23,665 nucleotides of DNA from contig CAZXOC010000091.1 of the NCBI GenBank assembly GCA_964642165.1, positions 1-23,665 of the forward strand, given 5' to 3'. Positions 1 through 8,054 of this stretch are shown here, piece after piece. Position 1 is the stretch's first letter; each line of letters opens with the position of its first letter. Both the position numbers and the translations under genes were made by a program. The DNA is from CAYRVX01 sp964642165. GTDB taxonomy: Bacteria > Planctomycetota > Phycisphaerae > SM23-33. Below the pieces are notes generated by a model. It did no database searches. It worked only from the letters and a program-made list of their open reading frames with translations, and was not told where the DNA came from.

Positions 1-50
1 AATTGCGCACTTGATCGTACGCCAAGGGCGTCGGCGGGCAGGGTTGGTTC

Positions 51-79
51 TTGACACTGTCCGGCGGGCCTCCTACCAT
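51..79 (+). promoter_or_regulatory. Candidate sigma70-type promoter for the first gene
   Basis: TTGACA lies at 51-56 and TACCAT at 74-79, separated by 17 bases. The -35 matches consensus perfectly and the -10 matches in 4 of 6 positions. The expected start of transcription is near 86, giving a leader of about 50 bases before the ATG at 136. It is the clearest promoter in the window and may also drive the importer genes downstream, because the only gap before them (1426-1549) holds no convincing promoter. The rest of 1-135 shows no gene. Confidence 0.55.
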
Positions 80-135
80 CGGGTGTTGGCTTGGCAAGTC
101 CCCGAAGACGGCCTGATGCATGGAGATCGACTCGG

Positions 136-1425
136 ATGAACACGCGTGTGTCTCGCTGCGCGGCGGGCCTGGTTGCCGTGCTTGCCTTGGCGGCGGCGGC
201 CCGGGCCGAAGGGCCGGAGATGACCTACCTGGAGGGGCCGGCCCGCAACGGGCTGTCGGACGATCAGCGAAAGCAGGTCGTGGGCTACGTCCGGTACTGG
301 GTTGACGCCCTGGCGACGGCGAAGGACGACAAGCGGGTCAAGGACGCCCGGACCAACCTCACGCAGGGCTACAACAAGTACGGCACGAGGGCCGACGCGC
401 ACCAAAGCGCGTATGCCGAGGCCATGGCCGGCGAGGGCAAGGCGCTGTTCGGGGGCAAGATCGCGGCCGGAGACCCCCTGGCGGGGCTGAAGCAGATCAA
501 CTTCGCGGTCACCGTCCTGCGGATGGGGCGGCCCGCGCTGCAGCCGCTGACCGAGGCGATGGTCTCCCACAAGGCCTCGCCCGTGCGCTACTGCGGGTGG
601 CAGGCCTACGCCACGCTGCGCGGGCCGGTCATCGCCGAGGGAGGCAAGCCGCTCGACACGCTCTATGCCACGCTGGACAAGGCCGCCGGGCAGGAGACGG
701 ACTCCCAGGTCCTCCGCCAGTTGACCGAGATGTTCCGCCTGAACAAGCCCGACCCCGCGTTGGGCGTCAGCGACGACGATTACCGGATGGCGCTGGAGCG
801 GCTGGTCAAGGTCCTCCAGCGACACTGGACGGGCCTGTGCCGGAAGGTGCAGACCGGCGAGGCGGTGCTGGCCGAGGCGACGTTCACCGCCTTGGCGGGC
901 CTGCGCGGGGCCGTCAGCGGCCTGGGGGACGACGCGGACAAGAAGGCCACCCTCCAGATGGTGCTGAACCTGACGTGGTGTTCCGGGCAGGCCTTCGCCC
1001 GCGCGGCGGAGTTGATGGAGGCGGCCCAGCAGGCGCAGCAGGCCACCACGGGCGACGAGCTCGGGGCGCCGGATCCCCTGGCGCTCCAGCAGGTCAAGCA
1101 GCTCGCCGCGAAGTTCGGGATGACCATGGAGGAGCTGGCCTCGCAGTCCGGCCCGGCGCAGCATGCGGCCTCGGCCAACCAGTTCGTCCTGACCACGTGC
1201 GAGGAGATGCTGAACGAGCTGTCCGGGCGCCAGGTGCCGGGGGAGCGATGGCTTCGCAAGCCGATGGCCGCGGCGCGTGCCCCGGGCGGCAAGGGTCCGG
1301 CCGTCCTCGCGGGCGTAGAGAAGTGGGTCGACACGCTGGTAAGGGAGCAGGCGCTCAAGCGGCCCGAGGCCCTGTTCCCCGCGGCGAGCCAGCCCACGAC
1401 GACGACCGCGCCCGCCGGCGGGTAG
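136..1425 (+). CDS. Secreted hypothetical protein, helical
   Basis: This encodes 429 residues from the ATG at 136. I chose that start because it begins directly with a signal peptide (basic MNTRVSR, then an Ala/Leu/Val core ending A-A-R-A before E-G-P) and has GGAG about 10 bases upstream. A TTG in the same frame at 91 would add 15 residues in front of the signal. The mature part is rich in Ala, Leu, Gln and charged residues and looks mostly alpha-helical. It has a Gln/Ala-rich stretch near residue 300 and a short Pro/Thr/Ala tail (P-T-T-T-T-A-P-A-G-G). I do not recognise a family, a catalytic motif or a membrane segment beyond the signal peptide. It precedes a peptide importer operon and might share its transcript, which would suit an exported accessory protein, but nothing in the protein itself shows a link. 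Confidence 0.85.
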   Translation: MNTRVSRCAAGLVAVLALAAAARAEGPEMTYLEGPARNGLSDDQRKQVVGYVRYWVDALATAKDDKRVKDARTNLTQGYNKYGTRADAHQSAYAEAMAGEGKALFGGKIAAGDPLAGLKQINFAVTVLRMGRPALQPLTEAMVSHKASPVRYCGWQAYATLRGPVIAEGGKPLDTLYATLDKAAGQETDSQVLRQLTEMFRLNKPDPALGVSDDDYRMALERLVKVLQRHWTGLCRKVQTGEAVLAEATFTALAGLRGAVSGLGDDADKKATLQMVLNLTWCSGQAFARAAELMEAAQQAQQATTGDELGAPDPLALQQVKQLAAKFGMTMEELASQSGPAQHAASANQFVLTTCEEMLNELSGRQVPGERWLRKPMAAARAPGGKGPAVLAGVEKWVDTLVREQALKRPEALFPAASQPTTTTAPAGG

Positions 1426-1442
1426 GGGCCCGTCCAGGCCGT

Positions 1443-1510
1443 CGCCCGGCGCCGCCGGGCGGCTGCACGTGGCGCGCGGACCCGGGACCCGCGGGGGCCC
1501 CGGGCGCGCG
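1443..1510 (+). other. G+C-rich hairpin region before the importer operon
   Basis: The 124-base gap between the first gene and the solute-binding protein is highly self-complementary. CGCCCGGC (1443-1450) and GCCGGGCG (1454-1461) form a perfect 8-base-pair stem with a 3-base loop. Then GCGCGC at 1472-1477 can pair with GCGCGC at 1504-1509 around several CCCGGG and GGGGCCCC palindromes. No U-tract follows, so it is not a canonical intrinsic terminator. It could lower read-through, stabilise a processed mRNA end, or simply reflect base composition. Confidence 0.4.
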
Positions 1511-1549
1511 GGGCACGCCTCGGCCCGGCCGGTCAACGCAGACCCCGCC

Positions 1550-3472
1550 ATGAAGTGGTTCTACGTCATCTCGCTGGCGGTCGTGGCGGCCCTGGCGGCC
1601 TCGCCGCTGCTCTACCTCCCCAAGCCCCGCGCCGACCGCTACGCCGGCAAGGTCGTCCGCTTCGGCGTCTACGGCTCGGCGATCAAGTCCTTCGACCCCG
1701 CCACCTGCGGCGACACCGCGTCCACGTACTTCCAGGGCAAGGTCTACGAAGGCCTGTACACCTACCACTACCTGAAGCGCCCGATCGAGGTCGTCCCGCA
1801 ACTGGCGGCGGCGATGCCGCAGGTCTCCGACGACGGCCTGACCTACCTGGTTCGGATCCGGCCGGACATCCGGTACCACCGCAACGCGTGCTTCGGCTTC
1901 GAGGGGGTCGACGGCAGGAAGCGCCCCAGGACGCGACCGGTCACGGCGCGCGACTTCGTCCTGTCGTTCAAGCGTGTGGCCGACTACCACGTCAACACGG
2001 GGCTGGCGTGGGCGTTCGTGACGCGCATCAAGGGGCTGAAGGCATACCGCGAGCGGACGAAGAGCCACCCGATCGGCGACTTCTCCCGCTACGAGCTGCC
2101 GGTGGAGGGCCTCGAGGCCCTCGACGACCGGACGCTGCGGTTCCGGCTCGCCGAGCCCTTCCCGCAGTTCGGCTACGTGCTGGCCATGCACGTCTACGCG
2201 CCCGTGCCGCGGGAGGTCATCGACTACTGGCTGGCGACGGAGGATGACGGCCGGGGCGGCCGCCGGACCATTCCCCTCGAGAAGCGCTCCACCGAGATCC
2301 GCGAGCCCGAGCAGGTCGTCGGCACCGGGCCGTACCTGCTCCAGGAGTGGAGCCGCAAGAACCGGCTCGTCTACGTGCGCAATCCCGGCTTCCGCGACCA
2401 GTTCTACCCCGCCGAGGGCGAGCCGGGCGACGAGGGACGGGGCTTGCTGGACGACGCCGGCAGGAAGGTGCCCTTCATCGACGTGCTGCACTACGACTTC
2501 GTGGCCGAAACGCAGTCGGGCTGGCTGCTGTTCCTCACGCGCCAGCAGGACAGCAGCGGCATCAGCAAGGACATCTTCGACACCGTCATCAATCCACGAA
2601 GGCAGTTGATGGATCGCTGGCGGAAGCGAGGGATTCGCCTGGTGACGTACTGGCGCCCGGTCGTGTACTGGATCGTCTTCAACATGGAGGACCCCGCGGG
2701 GATCGTCGGGGGCAGCCGGGGCAGCAAGGCGCTTCGGCAGGCGATCAGCTCGGCCTTCGACGTGGAGAGCTACCTGAAGGTGCTCTACAACGACCGCGGC
2801 AGACGGGCGGCGAACATCCTGCCGAGCAGCTTTGCGGGCTGGAAGCAGGCCGGTCCGGGCCCGTACTACAAGCTGGACATGGCCCTGGCCCGCCGGCGGC
2901 TCGCCGAGGCCAAGAGGCTCCTCGGCGAAGAGGGCCTGCTGGTCCACGGCGAGATCCCCCCGTTGACGCTGGACATGAGCCCGCCGGGGGGCGAGTCGGC
3001 GCGGCGCGGGGAGTTTTTCCAGCAGCAGTTCGCCAAGCTCGGCCTGCGGCTGAAGTTCCACCTCAACGACTGGCCCAAGCAGCAGGAGAAGGTCAACAAC
3101 AAGCAGGTCCAGATGTACACCATGGGCTGGCAGGCCGACTACCCCGACGCCGAGAACTTCCTCCAGCTCTACTACTCGCCCAACATCGACAAGCAGACCA
3201 ACAACGCCAACTACACGAACGCCGAGTTCGACCGGCTCTACGAGAGGGCGCGGGTCATGTCCGACGGCCCCGAGCGAACCGCCCTGTACGCCCGGATGGT
3301 CCGCATCCTCAGCGAGGACTGCCCCGTCCTGATGCTGACCGAGCCGCAGAGCTTCGTGCTGGCCTACGACTGGATCAGGAACAGCAAGCCGCACCCGATC
3401 GGGACCGGCTACGACCGCTACGTCCGCATCGACGTCCGGCGCCGGCGCGAGCTGGGGGGCAGGGAGAAGTAG
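1550..3472 (+). CDS. ABC transporter solute-binding protein, family 5 (peptide type)
   Basis: This is the 640-residue extracytoplasmic receptor of a Dpp/Opp-type importer. It belongs to the SBP_bac_5 family, which binds di- or oligopeptides, nickel chelates or other small solutes. Family signatures are the early K-S-F-D-P-A-T segment, the Y-E-G-L-Y-T-Y block, the R-P-V-T-A-R-D-F-V-L-S-F-K-R motif near residue 140 and a late block on extended, Asn-rich ligand-site sequence (residues ~535-565). The ATG at 1550 is followed by M-K-W-F-Y and a hydrophobic segment (residues ~4-23) with no lipobox Cys, so it appears anchored by an uncleaved helix or exported with an atypical signal. An in-frame GTG at 1469 would add 27 residues ahead of that helix and is less likely. 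No Shine-Dalgarno sequence is visible before 1550. It is longer than the usual 500-550 residues because of polar insertions around residues 235-250 and 285-305. The substrate cannot be told from sequence. Confidence 0.92.
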   Translation: MKWFYVISLAVVAALAASPLLYLPKPRADRYAGKVVRFGVYGSAIKSFDPATCGDTASTYFQGKVYEGLYTYHYLKRPIEVVPQLAAAMPQVSDDGLTYLVRIRPDIRYHRNACFGFEGVDGRKRPRTRPVTARDFVLSFKRVADYHVNTGLAWAFVTRIKGLKAYRERTKSHPIGDFSRYELPVEGLEALDDRTLRFRLAEPFPQFGYVLAMHVYAPVPREVIDYWLATEDDGRGGRRTIPLEKRSTEIREPEQVVGTGPYLLQEWSRKNRLVYVRNPGFRDQFYPAEGEPGDEGRGLLDDAGRKVPFIDVLHYDFVAETQSGWLLFLTRQQDSSGISKDIFDTVINPRRQLMDRWRKRGIRLVTYWRPVVYWIVFNMEDPAGIVGGSRGSKALRQAISSAFDVESYLKVLYNDRGRRAANILPSSFAGWKQAGPGPYYKLDMALARRRLAEAKRLLGEEGLLVHGEIPPLTLDMSPPGGESARRGEFFQQQFAKLGLRLKFHLNDWPKQQEKVNNKQVQMYTMGWQADYPDAENFLQLYYSPNIDKQTNNANYTNAEFDRLYERARVMSDGPERTALYARMVRILSEDCPVLMLTEPQSFVLAYDWIRNSKPHPIGTGYDRYVRIDVRRRRELGGREK

Positions 3473-3478
3473 CCGGCC

Positions 3479-4936
3479 ATGGGCGCCTACATCCTCCGGC
3501 GACTCATCCAGGCGATCTTCACGATCCTCGGCGTCATGCTGCTGACGTTCGTGCTGTTCCGCCTGATCACCGGCGACGTCACCGCCCAGTTCGTCAATCC
3601 CAAGCTGGGCAAGGAGGCCCGCGTCGCCTGGCTGCGGCGGAACAAGCTCGACCGCCCGCTGGTGGTGAACCTGCGCCGGCGGCTGCGGTTCGTCGACCGC
3701 ACCTCCGGGGCGGGCGCGCTGGCCGTTCGCGACGCGCCCGGCTCCCGCGCCGCCGCGGCGATGATGCTCGAACGCCCCTTCCAGCCGCGTCGGCCCGGCG
3801 GAGAGCCCGACGCGAACGCCGCCCGGACGATCGTCTCGCTGCCGGTGCAGTTGCTCTCGTTCGACACGCCGCTGGCGGAGCTGACGGAGGGCGACCCGTG
3901 GGCGGTGGCGCCGAGGCGCGGCGCCGCGGCCACACGCCCGGCGACGCAGGGGGCCGACACGCAGCCGACCTCGCGGGCCGAGCCCTCGCCGGCGGCGCCC
4001 GGGCCCGCCCTGATCTTCGCCCTGCGCGACGGCACGGAGCTGAAGGTGGACCTGTCGAGCCTGTCCGGGCCGACAAAGCACGGCAAGGCCCATCCCGCCC
4101 CGTCCGCCACCTGCCGGGACCTGGCCCGCCGGGTCCGCGACCACCCGCTCAACGGCGGGAAGCTCGCCGTGGAGATCACGGACTGGTCCTTCGCCGACCT
4201 GCTGAACTCCCAGTTCCTCTGGCACCTGTGGGAGTCCGTCACGTTCGGCAACCGCAGCTACAAGACGAACGAGCTGCTGCTGGACATCATCGCCCGGCGG
4301 GCCAAGTACAGCCTGGCGATCACCATACCGGCCATGGCGCTGGGCTGGCTGGCGGCGATGGTGGTCTCCTCGATCGTGGCCTACTACCGCGGGAGCTGGA
4401 TCGACCGCTTCGGCGTGTTCTTCTGCGTGCTCGGCATGTGCGTGCCGTACCTGGTCTACATGATCGTCGGGCAGGCGCTGATCTTCCTGGTGGCCCCGAC
4501 GGCGGCGTGGGGGCTGCACCGCCCGGCCAACATCTACGTCCCCATCGGCATCGCGCTGATCGCCGGCCTGGGCGGCGGCGTCCGTTTCTACCGGACGGTC
4601 ATCCTCGACCAGGTCCAGCAGGACTACGTGCGGACGGCCCGCGCCAAGGGCGTGCCGCTGTACGGCATCCTCTTCCGCCACGTGCTGAAGAACTGCATGC
4701 TCCCGATCCTGACGTCGCTGGTGCTGAGCATCCCGTTCCTGATCATGGGCAGCCTGCTGCTGGAGCGGTTCTTCGGCGTGCCCGGCCTGGGCAGCCTGAT
4801 GGTCACCAGCGTCTCCGATCGTGACGTGCCGATCATCTCCGGACTGACGTTCCTGACCGCCCTGGTCTACACGATCGGGCTGCTTCTCACCGACGTCCTG
4901 TACGCGGTCTTCGACCCCCGAATCCGACTGAGGTAG
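3479..4936 (+). CDS. dppB: Peptide ABC transporter permease, DppB/OppB type, with large insertion
   Basis: This is an inner-membrane permease subunit of the importer, 485 residues against about 310-340 for typical DppB. Residues 1-35 give the first transmembrane helix with the usual start M-G-A-Y-I-L-R-R-L. Residues from about 260 on carry the remaining helices. The cytoplasmic EAA loop that docks the ATPases is near residues 380-405 (Q-Q-D-Y-V-R-T-A-R-A-K-G). The C-terminus, F-D-P-R-I-R-L-R, is typical of the family. Between helix 1 and helix 2, roughly residues 72-240 are extra sequence with a Pro/Ala/Thr-rich stretch (residues ~140-175), predicted to lie outside the cytoplasm. The reading frame is intact through it, so it is an insertion and not a frameshift artefact. 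The gene starts 6 bases after the binding-protein gene, with AGGGAG upstream. Confidence 0.93.
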   Translation: MGAYILRRLIQAIFTILGVMLLTFVLFRLITGDVTAQFVNPKLGKEARVAWLRRNKLDRPLVVNLRRRLRFVDRTSGAGALAVRDAPGSRAAAAMMLERPFQPRRPGGEPDANAARTIVSLPVQLLSFDTPLAELTEGDPWAVAPRRGAAATRPATQGADTQPTSRAEPSPAAPGPALIFALRDGTELKVDLSSLSGPTKHGKAHPAPSATCRDLARRVRDHPLNGGKLAVEITDWSFADLLNSQFLWHLWESVTFGNRSYKTNELLLDIIARRAKYSLAITIPAMALGWLAAMVVSSIVAYYRGSWIDRFGVFFCVLGMCVPYLVYMIVGQALIFLVAPTAAWGLHRPANIYVPIGIALIAGLGGGVRFYRTVILDQVQQDYVRTARAKGVPLYGILFRHVLKNCMLPILTSLVLSIPFLIMGSLLLERFFGVPGLGSLMVTSVSDRDVPIISGLTFLTALVYTIGLLLTDVLYAVFDPRIRLR

Positions 4937-4941
4937 GCGGC

Positions 4942-5880
4942 GTGAGCCAGCTCCAGGCAACGACCGACACGACGACACCGGAGCCCCGGACCGGCCGGAG
5001 CCTCTGGGCCGACGGCGCGCGCCGGATCGGGCGCGACCCGTCCGCCATGATCTGCCTGGGGATCATCGCGGCCTATGCCGTCGTCGCGGTCGCCATCGGC
5101 TTCGTCCTGCCCGACTGGACCGGGCAGTACGACTACGACAACGTCCACGAGCCGCCCTCGGCGCGGTACTGGCTGGGGACCGACGAGTTCGGGCGCTCCG
5201 TCGTGCTCAAGACGCTGCTGGGCGCGAAGGTCTCCATGACCGTCGGCTTCATGGCCAACATCATCGCCATCCCGCTGGGCATCCTGATCGGCGCGGCCGC
5301 GGGGTACTACGGCGGCTGGCTGGACGACCTCATCGTCTGGCTGTTCACGACCCTGTCGGCCATCCCCGGGCTGGTGCGCGTGATCGCCATTCGCTTCGCC
5401 TTCCAGGGCATCGTGCTGTGGGCCGGGACGCCCTGGGAGCTGGACCTCGGCGGCCTGCCGGGGATTATCCTGGCCCTGTCGGTGACGGGATGGATCGGCA
5501 CGTGCCGCCTGGTTCGTGCCGAGACGATGAAGCTCCGCGAGCTGGACTACGTGATGGCCGCCCGCGCCGCCGGGCGCCGCGGGGGGGCGATCCTGCTGTG
5601 GCACGTCGTGCCCAACGTCATCCACCTGGGCATCATCAACTTCTCCCTCGGCTTCATCGGCGCCGTCAAGGCCGAGGTCGCCCTGACCTACCTCGGCATC
5701 GGCGTCGTCGGCCAGCCGAGCTGGGGTCAGATGATCAACGCCGCCCAGATGGACCTCGTCGTCGGGCGCTGGTGGCAGATCACCGCCGCCGGCGGGGCCA
5801 TGTTCTTCCTCGTCCTGGCCCTGAACATCTTCGGCGACCGCCTCCGCGACGCGCTCGACCCCAAGCTGAGGATGGCATGA
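4942..5880 (+). CDS. dppC: Peptide ABC transporter permease, DppC/OppC type
   Basis: This is the second inner-membrane permease, 312 residues, the usual family length. It starts at GTG 4942, five bases after the previous stop, with AGG-rich sequence overlapping that stop. An N-terminal cytoplasmic stretch and first helix (residues ~35-55) are followed by the family hallmark W-L-G-T-D-E-F-G-R-S near residue 75. Four or five further hydrophobic segments follow, then an EAA loop around residues 195-225 (L-D-Y-V-M-A-A-R-A-A-G-R) and a C-terminus D-P-K-L-R-M-A. It pairs with the DppB-type subunit to form the translocation path. Its stop overlaps the start of the next gene in ATGA, which suggests translational coupling. 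Confidence 0.95.
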   Translation: MSQLQATTDTTTPEPRTGRSLWADGARRIGRDPSAMICLGIIAAYAVVAVAIGFVLPDWTGQYDYDNVHEPPSARYWLGTDEFGRSVVLKTLLGAKVSMTVGFMANIIAIPLGILIGAAAGYYGGWLDDLIVWLFTTLSAIPGLVRVIAIRFAFQGIVLWAGTPWELDLGGLPGIILALSVTGWIGTCRLVRAETMKLRELDYVMAARAAGRRGGAILLWHVVPNVIHLGIINFSLGFIGAVKAEVALTYLGIGVVGQPSWGQMINAAQMDLVVGRWWQITAAGGAMFFLVLALNIFGDRLRDALDPKLRMA

Positions 5881-6947
5881 GCCGCAATCCCACCACGAGT
5901 GCGAGCGACGGCGAGCCCCTGCTGACGGTCCGGGGCCTGCGGACGTACTTCGACACCGAGGACGGCGTCGTCAAGGCCGTCGACGGCGTGAGCTTCGCCA
6001 TCGCGCCCGCCCAGACGTTCGCGCTGGTCGGCGAGAGCGGCTGCGGCAAGAGCGTCACGGCGTACTCGATTATCGGCCTGGTGGAGCGGCCCGCCGGGCG
6101 CGTCGCCGGGGGAGAGGTCCGCCTGGAGGGCCGCAACCTGCTCGACCTCACCGAGGCGCAGATGCAGCGGGTTCGCGGCCGCCGCATCAGCATGATCTTC
6201 CAGGAGCCGATGACCTCGCTGAATCCGGTGTTCACGTGCGGCAGCCAGATCATCGAGGCCATCCAACTGCACCAGAAGCTCTCCGGCTCGCAGGCGCGTC
6301 GCCTGGCCGTCGAGATGCTGGCCAAGGTGGGCATCCCGGCGCCCGAGCAGCGTCTCGGCGAGTATCCGCATCAGCTTTCCGGCGGCATGCGCCAGCGGGT
6401 GATGATCGCGATGGCCCTGTCCTGCAACCCGCGCCTGCTGATCGCCGACGAGCCGACCACGGCCCTCGACGTGACCATCCAGGCGCAAATCCTCCAGCTC
6501 ATGAAGGACGTCCAGCGGGCCGGCGGGCTGAGCATCCTGCTGATCACGCACGACCTCGCCGTGGTGGCCGAAACCGCCGACGTCGTCGCCGTGATGTACG
6601 CCTCCCGGATCGTCGAGCTGACCGACGTGGCGCGGCTGTTCGCCCGGCCGAGGCACCCCTACACGCAGGGCCTGTTCCGGTCCCTGCCGCGCCTCGGCGA
6701 GAGGAAGGACCGCCTCGACACCATCCCCGGCAACGTGCCCAACCCGCTGGCGCTGCCTGGCGGGTGCCCGTTCCACCCGCGCTGCCCGGCCGGGCGCGAG
6801 CTGGCCCGATGCCGGCAGCACGACCCGCCGCTGCGCGAGGTCGAGCCCGGGCGCTGGGTGGCGTGCTGGCAATGCCCGGGATACGGCACCGCGCCCGAGA
6901 CGGACCCGAGCACGTTCGTGCCGGGCGCCCCCGGAGCCCGGACGTGA
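5877..6947 (+). CDS. dppD: Peptide ABC transporter ATP-binding protein, DppD/OppD type
   Basis: This is a cytoplasmic ATPase subunit, 356 residues. The start is the ATG at 5877, overlapping the dppC stop by four bases. Upstream codons open in this frame belong to dppC's shadow. Walker A is G-E-S-G-C-G-K-S (residues 52-59), the Q-loop region has F-Q-E-P-M-T-S-L-N-P, the ABC signature is L-S-G-G-M-R-Q-R near residue 166 and Walker B is L-L-I-A-D-E-P near 187, followed by a switch His in I-T-H-D. The C-terminal oligopeptide-transporter domain carries a Cys group (G-G-C-P-F-H-P-R-C-P, A-R-C, V-A-C-W-Q-C). In this family such Cys residues can hold an iron-sulfur cluster; whether they do so here is inference. 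Confidence 0.95.
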   Translation: MSRNPTTSASDGEPLLTVRGLRTYFDTEDGVVKAVDGVSFAIAPAQTFALVGESGCGKSVTAYSIIGLVERPAGRVAGGEVRLEGRNLLDLTEAQMQRVRGRRISMIFQEPMTSLNPVFTCGSQIIEAIQLHQKLSGSQARRLAVEMLAKVGIPAPEQRLGEYPHQLSGGMRQRVMIAMALSCNPRLLIADEPTTALDVTIQAQILQLMKDVQRAGGLSILLITHDLAVVAETADVVAVMYASRIVELTDVARLFARPRHPYTQGLFRSLPRLGERKDRLDTIPGNVPNPLALPGGCPFHPRCPAGRELARCRQHDPPLREVEPGRWVACWQCPGYGTAPETDPSTFVPGAPGART

Positions 6948-8053
6948 GCGACGACAACGACATCCTGCTTCGGGTGACCGGCCTGAAGACGTACTTCCCC
7001 GTTCGCGGCGGGATGTTCTCGACCGTGCGCGGCTACGTCCGCGCGGTGGACGGCGTGGACCTGTCGATCCGCCGCGGGCGAACGCTCGGGCTCGTGGGGG
7101 AAAGCGGCTCGGGCAAGACGACGGTCGGGCGGACGATCCTGCGGCTGATTCCCGCGACGGCCGGCCGCGTCCTCTTCGACGGGCGGGACGTCTTCGCCCT
7201 CGGCGCCGGCGAGATGCGCGCCCTGCGCCGGCGAATGCAGGTCATCTTCCAGGACCCGTTCAGTTCGCTGAACCCGAGGATGACGGTGGGCAACGTCATC
7301 GCCGAGCCCCTGCACGTGCACGCGTCCCTGACGCGCCGGCAGCGCCGCCAGGCCGTCGGGCACCTGCTCGATCGCGTGGGCCTCGCCGCCACCTACGCCG
7401 GGCGCTACCCCCACGAGTTTTCCGGCGGGCAGCGCCAGCGGATCGGCATCGCCCGCGCCCTGGGGACCGGCCCGGACTTCATCGTCTGCGACGAGCCCGT
7501 CAGCGCCCTGGACGTCTCCATCCAGGCGCAGATCCTCAACCTGCTCGACGACCTCCAGCGGGAGCGGGGCCTGGCGTACCTGTTCATCGCCCACAACCTC
7601 GCCGTCGTGGAGCACTTCGCCGACGAGGTGGCCGTCATGTACCTCGGGCGGATCGTCGAGATCGCCGCCCGCGACGACCTCTACGCCCGCCCGACGCACC
7701 CCTACACGCGGTCGCTGCTGGCGTCGATCCCGCAGCCGGACCCCGCCCGACGCAAGGGCCACGTCCCCCTGCCGGGCGAAGTGCCCTCGCCGATCGACCC
7801 CCCGAGCGGGTGCCCCTTCCACCCCCGCTGCCCCCTGACGCGCCGGCTCGCGGCCGAGCTGCCCGAGGGCGAGACGCTCACGATCGACTCCCAGGGCGAG
7901 CGGCGGCGCATCGTCGCCCGGTGCGCCCGCGAGGCCCCGCGGCTGATGCCCCTGCCCGAGACGCCCACGCACCGCCACGCGTGCCTGCTCCGGCAGCCGC
8001 ACCGCGCGCCCCTGAGGCGCGACTTGCCTCGCCCCGGGGAGACGGTAGGATAA
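6944..8053 (+). CDS. dppF: Peptide ABC transporter ATP-binding protein, DppF/OppF type
   Basis: This is the second ATPase of the importer, 369 residues, starting at GTG 6944 and overlapping dppD by four bases (GTGA). Walker A is G-E-S-G-S-G-K-T (residues 52-59), the Q-loop is F-Q-D-P-F-S-S-L-N-P, the signature is F-S-G-G-Q-R-Q-R near residue 160, Walker B is I-V-C-D-E-P near 182 and the switch His is in I-A-H-N. The C-terminal oligopeptide domain has S-G-C-P-F-H-P-R-C-P but fewer Cys than its DppD partner, so a metal cluster is less likely here. A 40-residue, Pro/Arg/His-rich tail ends the protein. With DppD it should form the heterodimeric motor. Confidence 0.95.
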   Translation: MSDDNDILLRVTGLKTYFPVRGGMFSTVRGYVRAVDGVDLSIRRGRTLGLVGESGSGKTTVGRTILRLIPATAGRVLFDGRDVFALGAGEMRALRRRMQVIFQDPFSSLNPRMTVGNVIAEPLHVHASLTRRQRRQAVGHLLDRVGLAATYAGRYPHEFSGGQRQRIGIARALGTGPDFIVCDEPVSALDVSIQAQILNLLDDLQRERGLAYLFIAHNLAVVEHFADEVAVMYLGRIVEIAARDDLYARPTHPYTRSLLASIPQPDPARRKGHVPLPGEVPSPIDPPSGCPFHPRCPLTRRLAAELPEGETLTIDSQGERRRIVARCAREAPRLMPLPETPTHRHACLLRQPHRAPLRRDLPRPGETVG

Positions 8054-8054
8054 A

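Noticed and set aside
1355..4978. Minus-strand open frame of about 1200 codons across the binding-protein and permease genes
   Set aside because: The opposite strand encodes clear family members with all expected motifs. The antisense translation has no recognisable domain.
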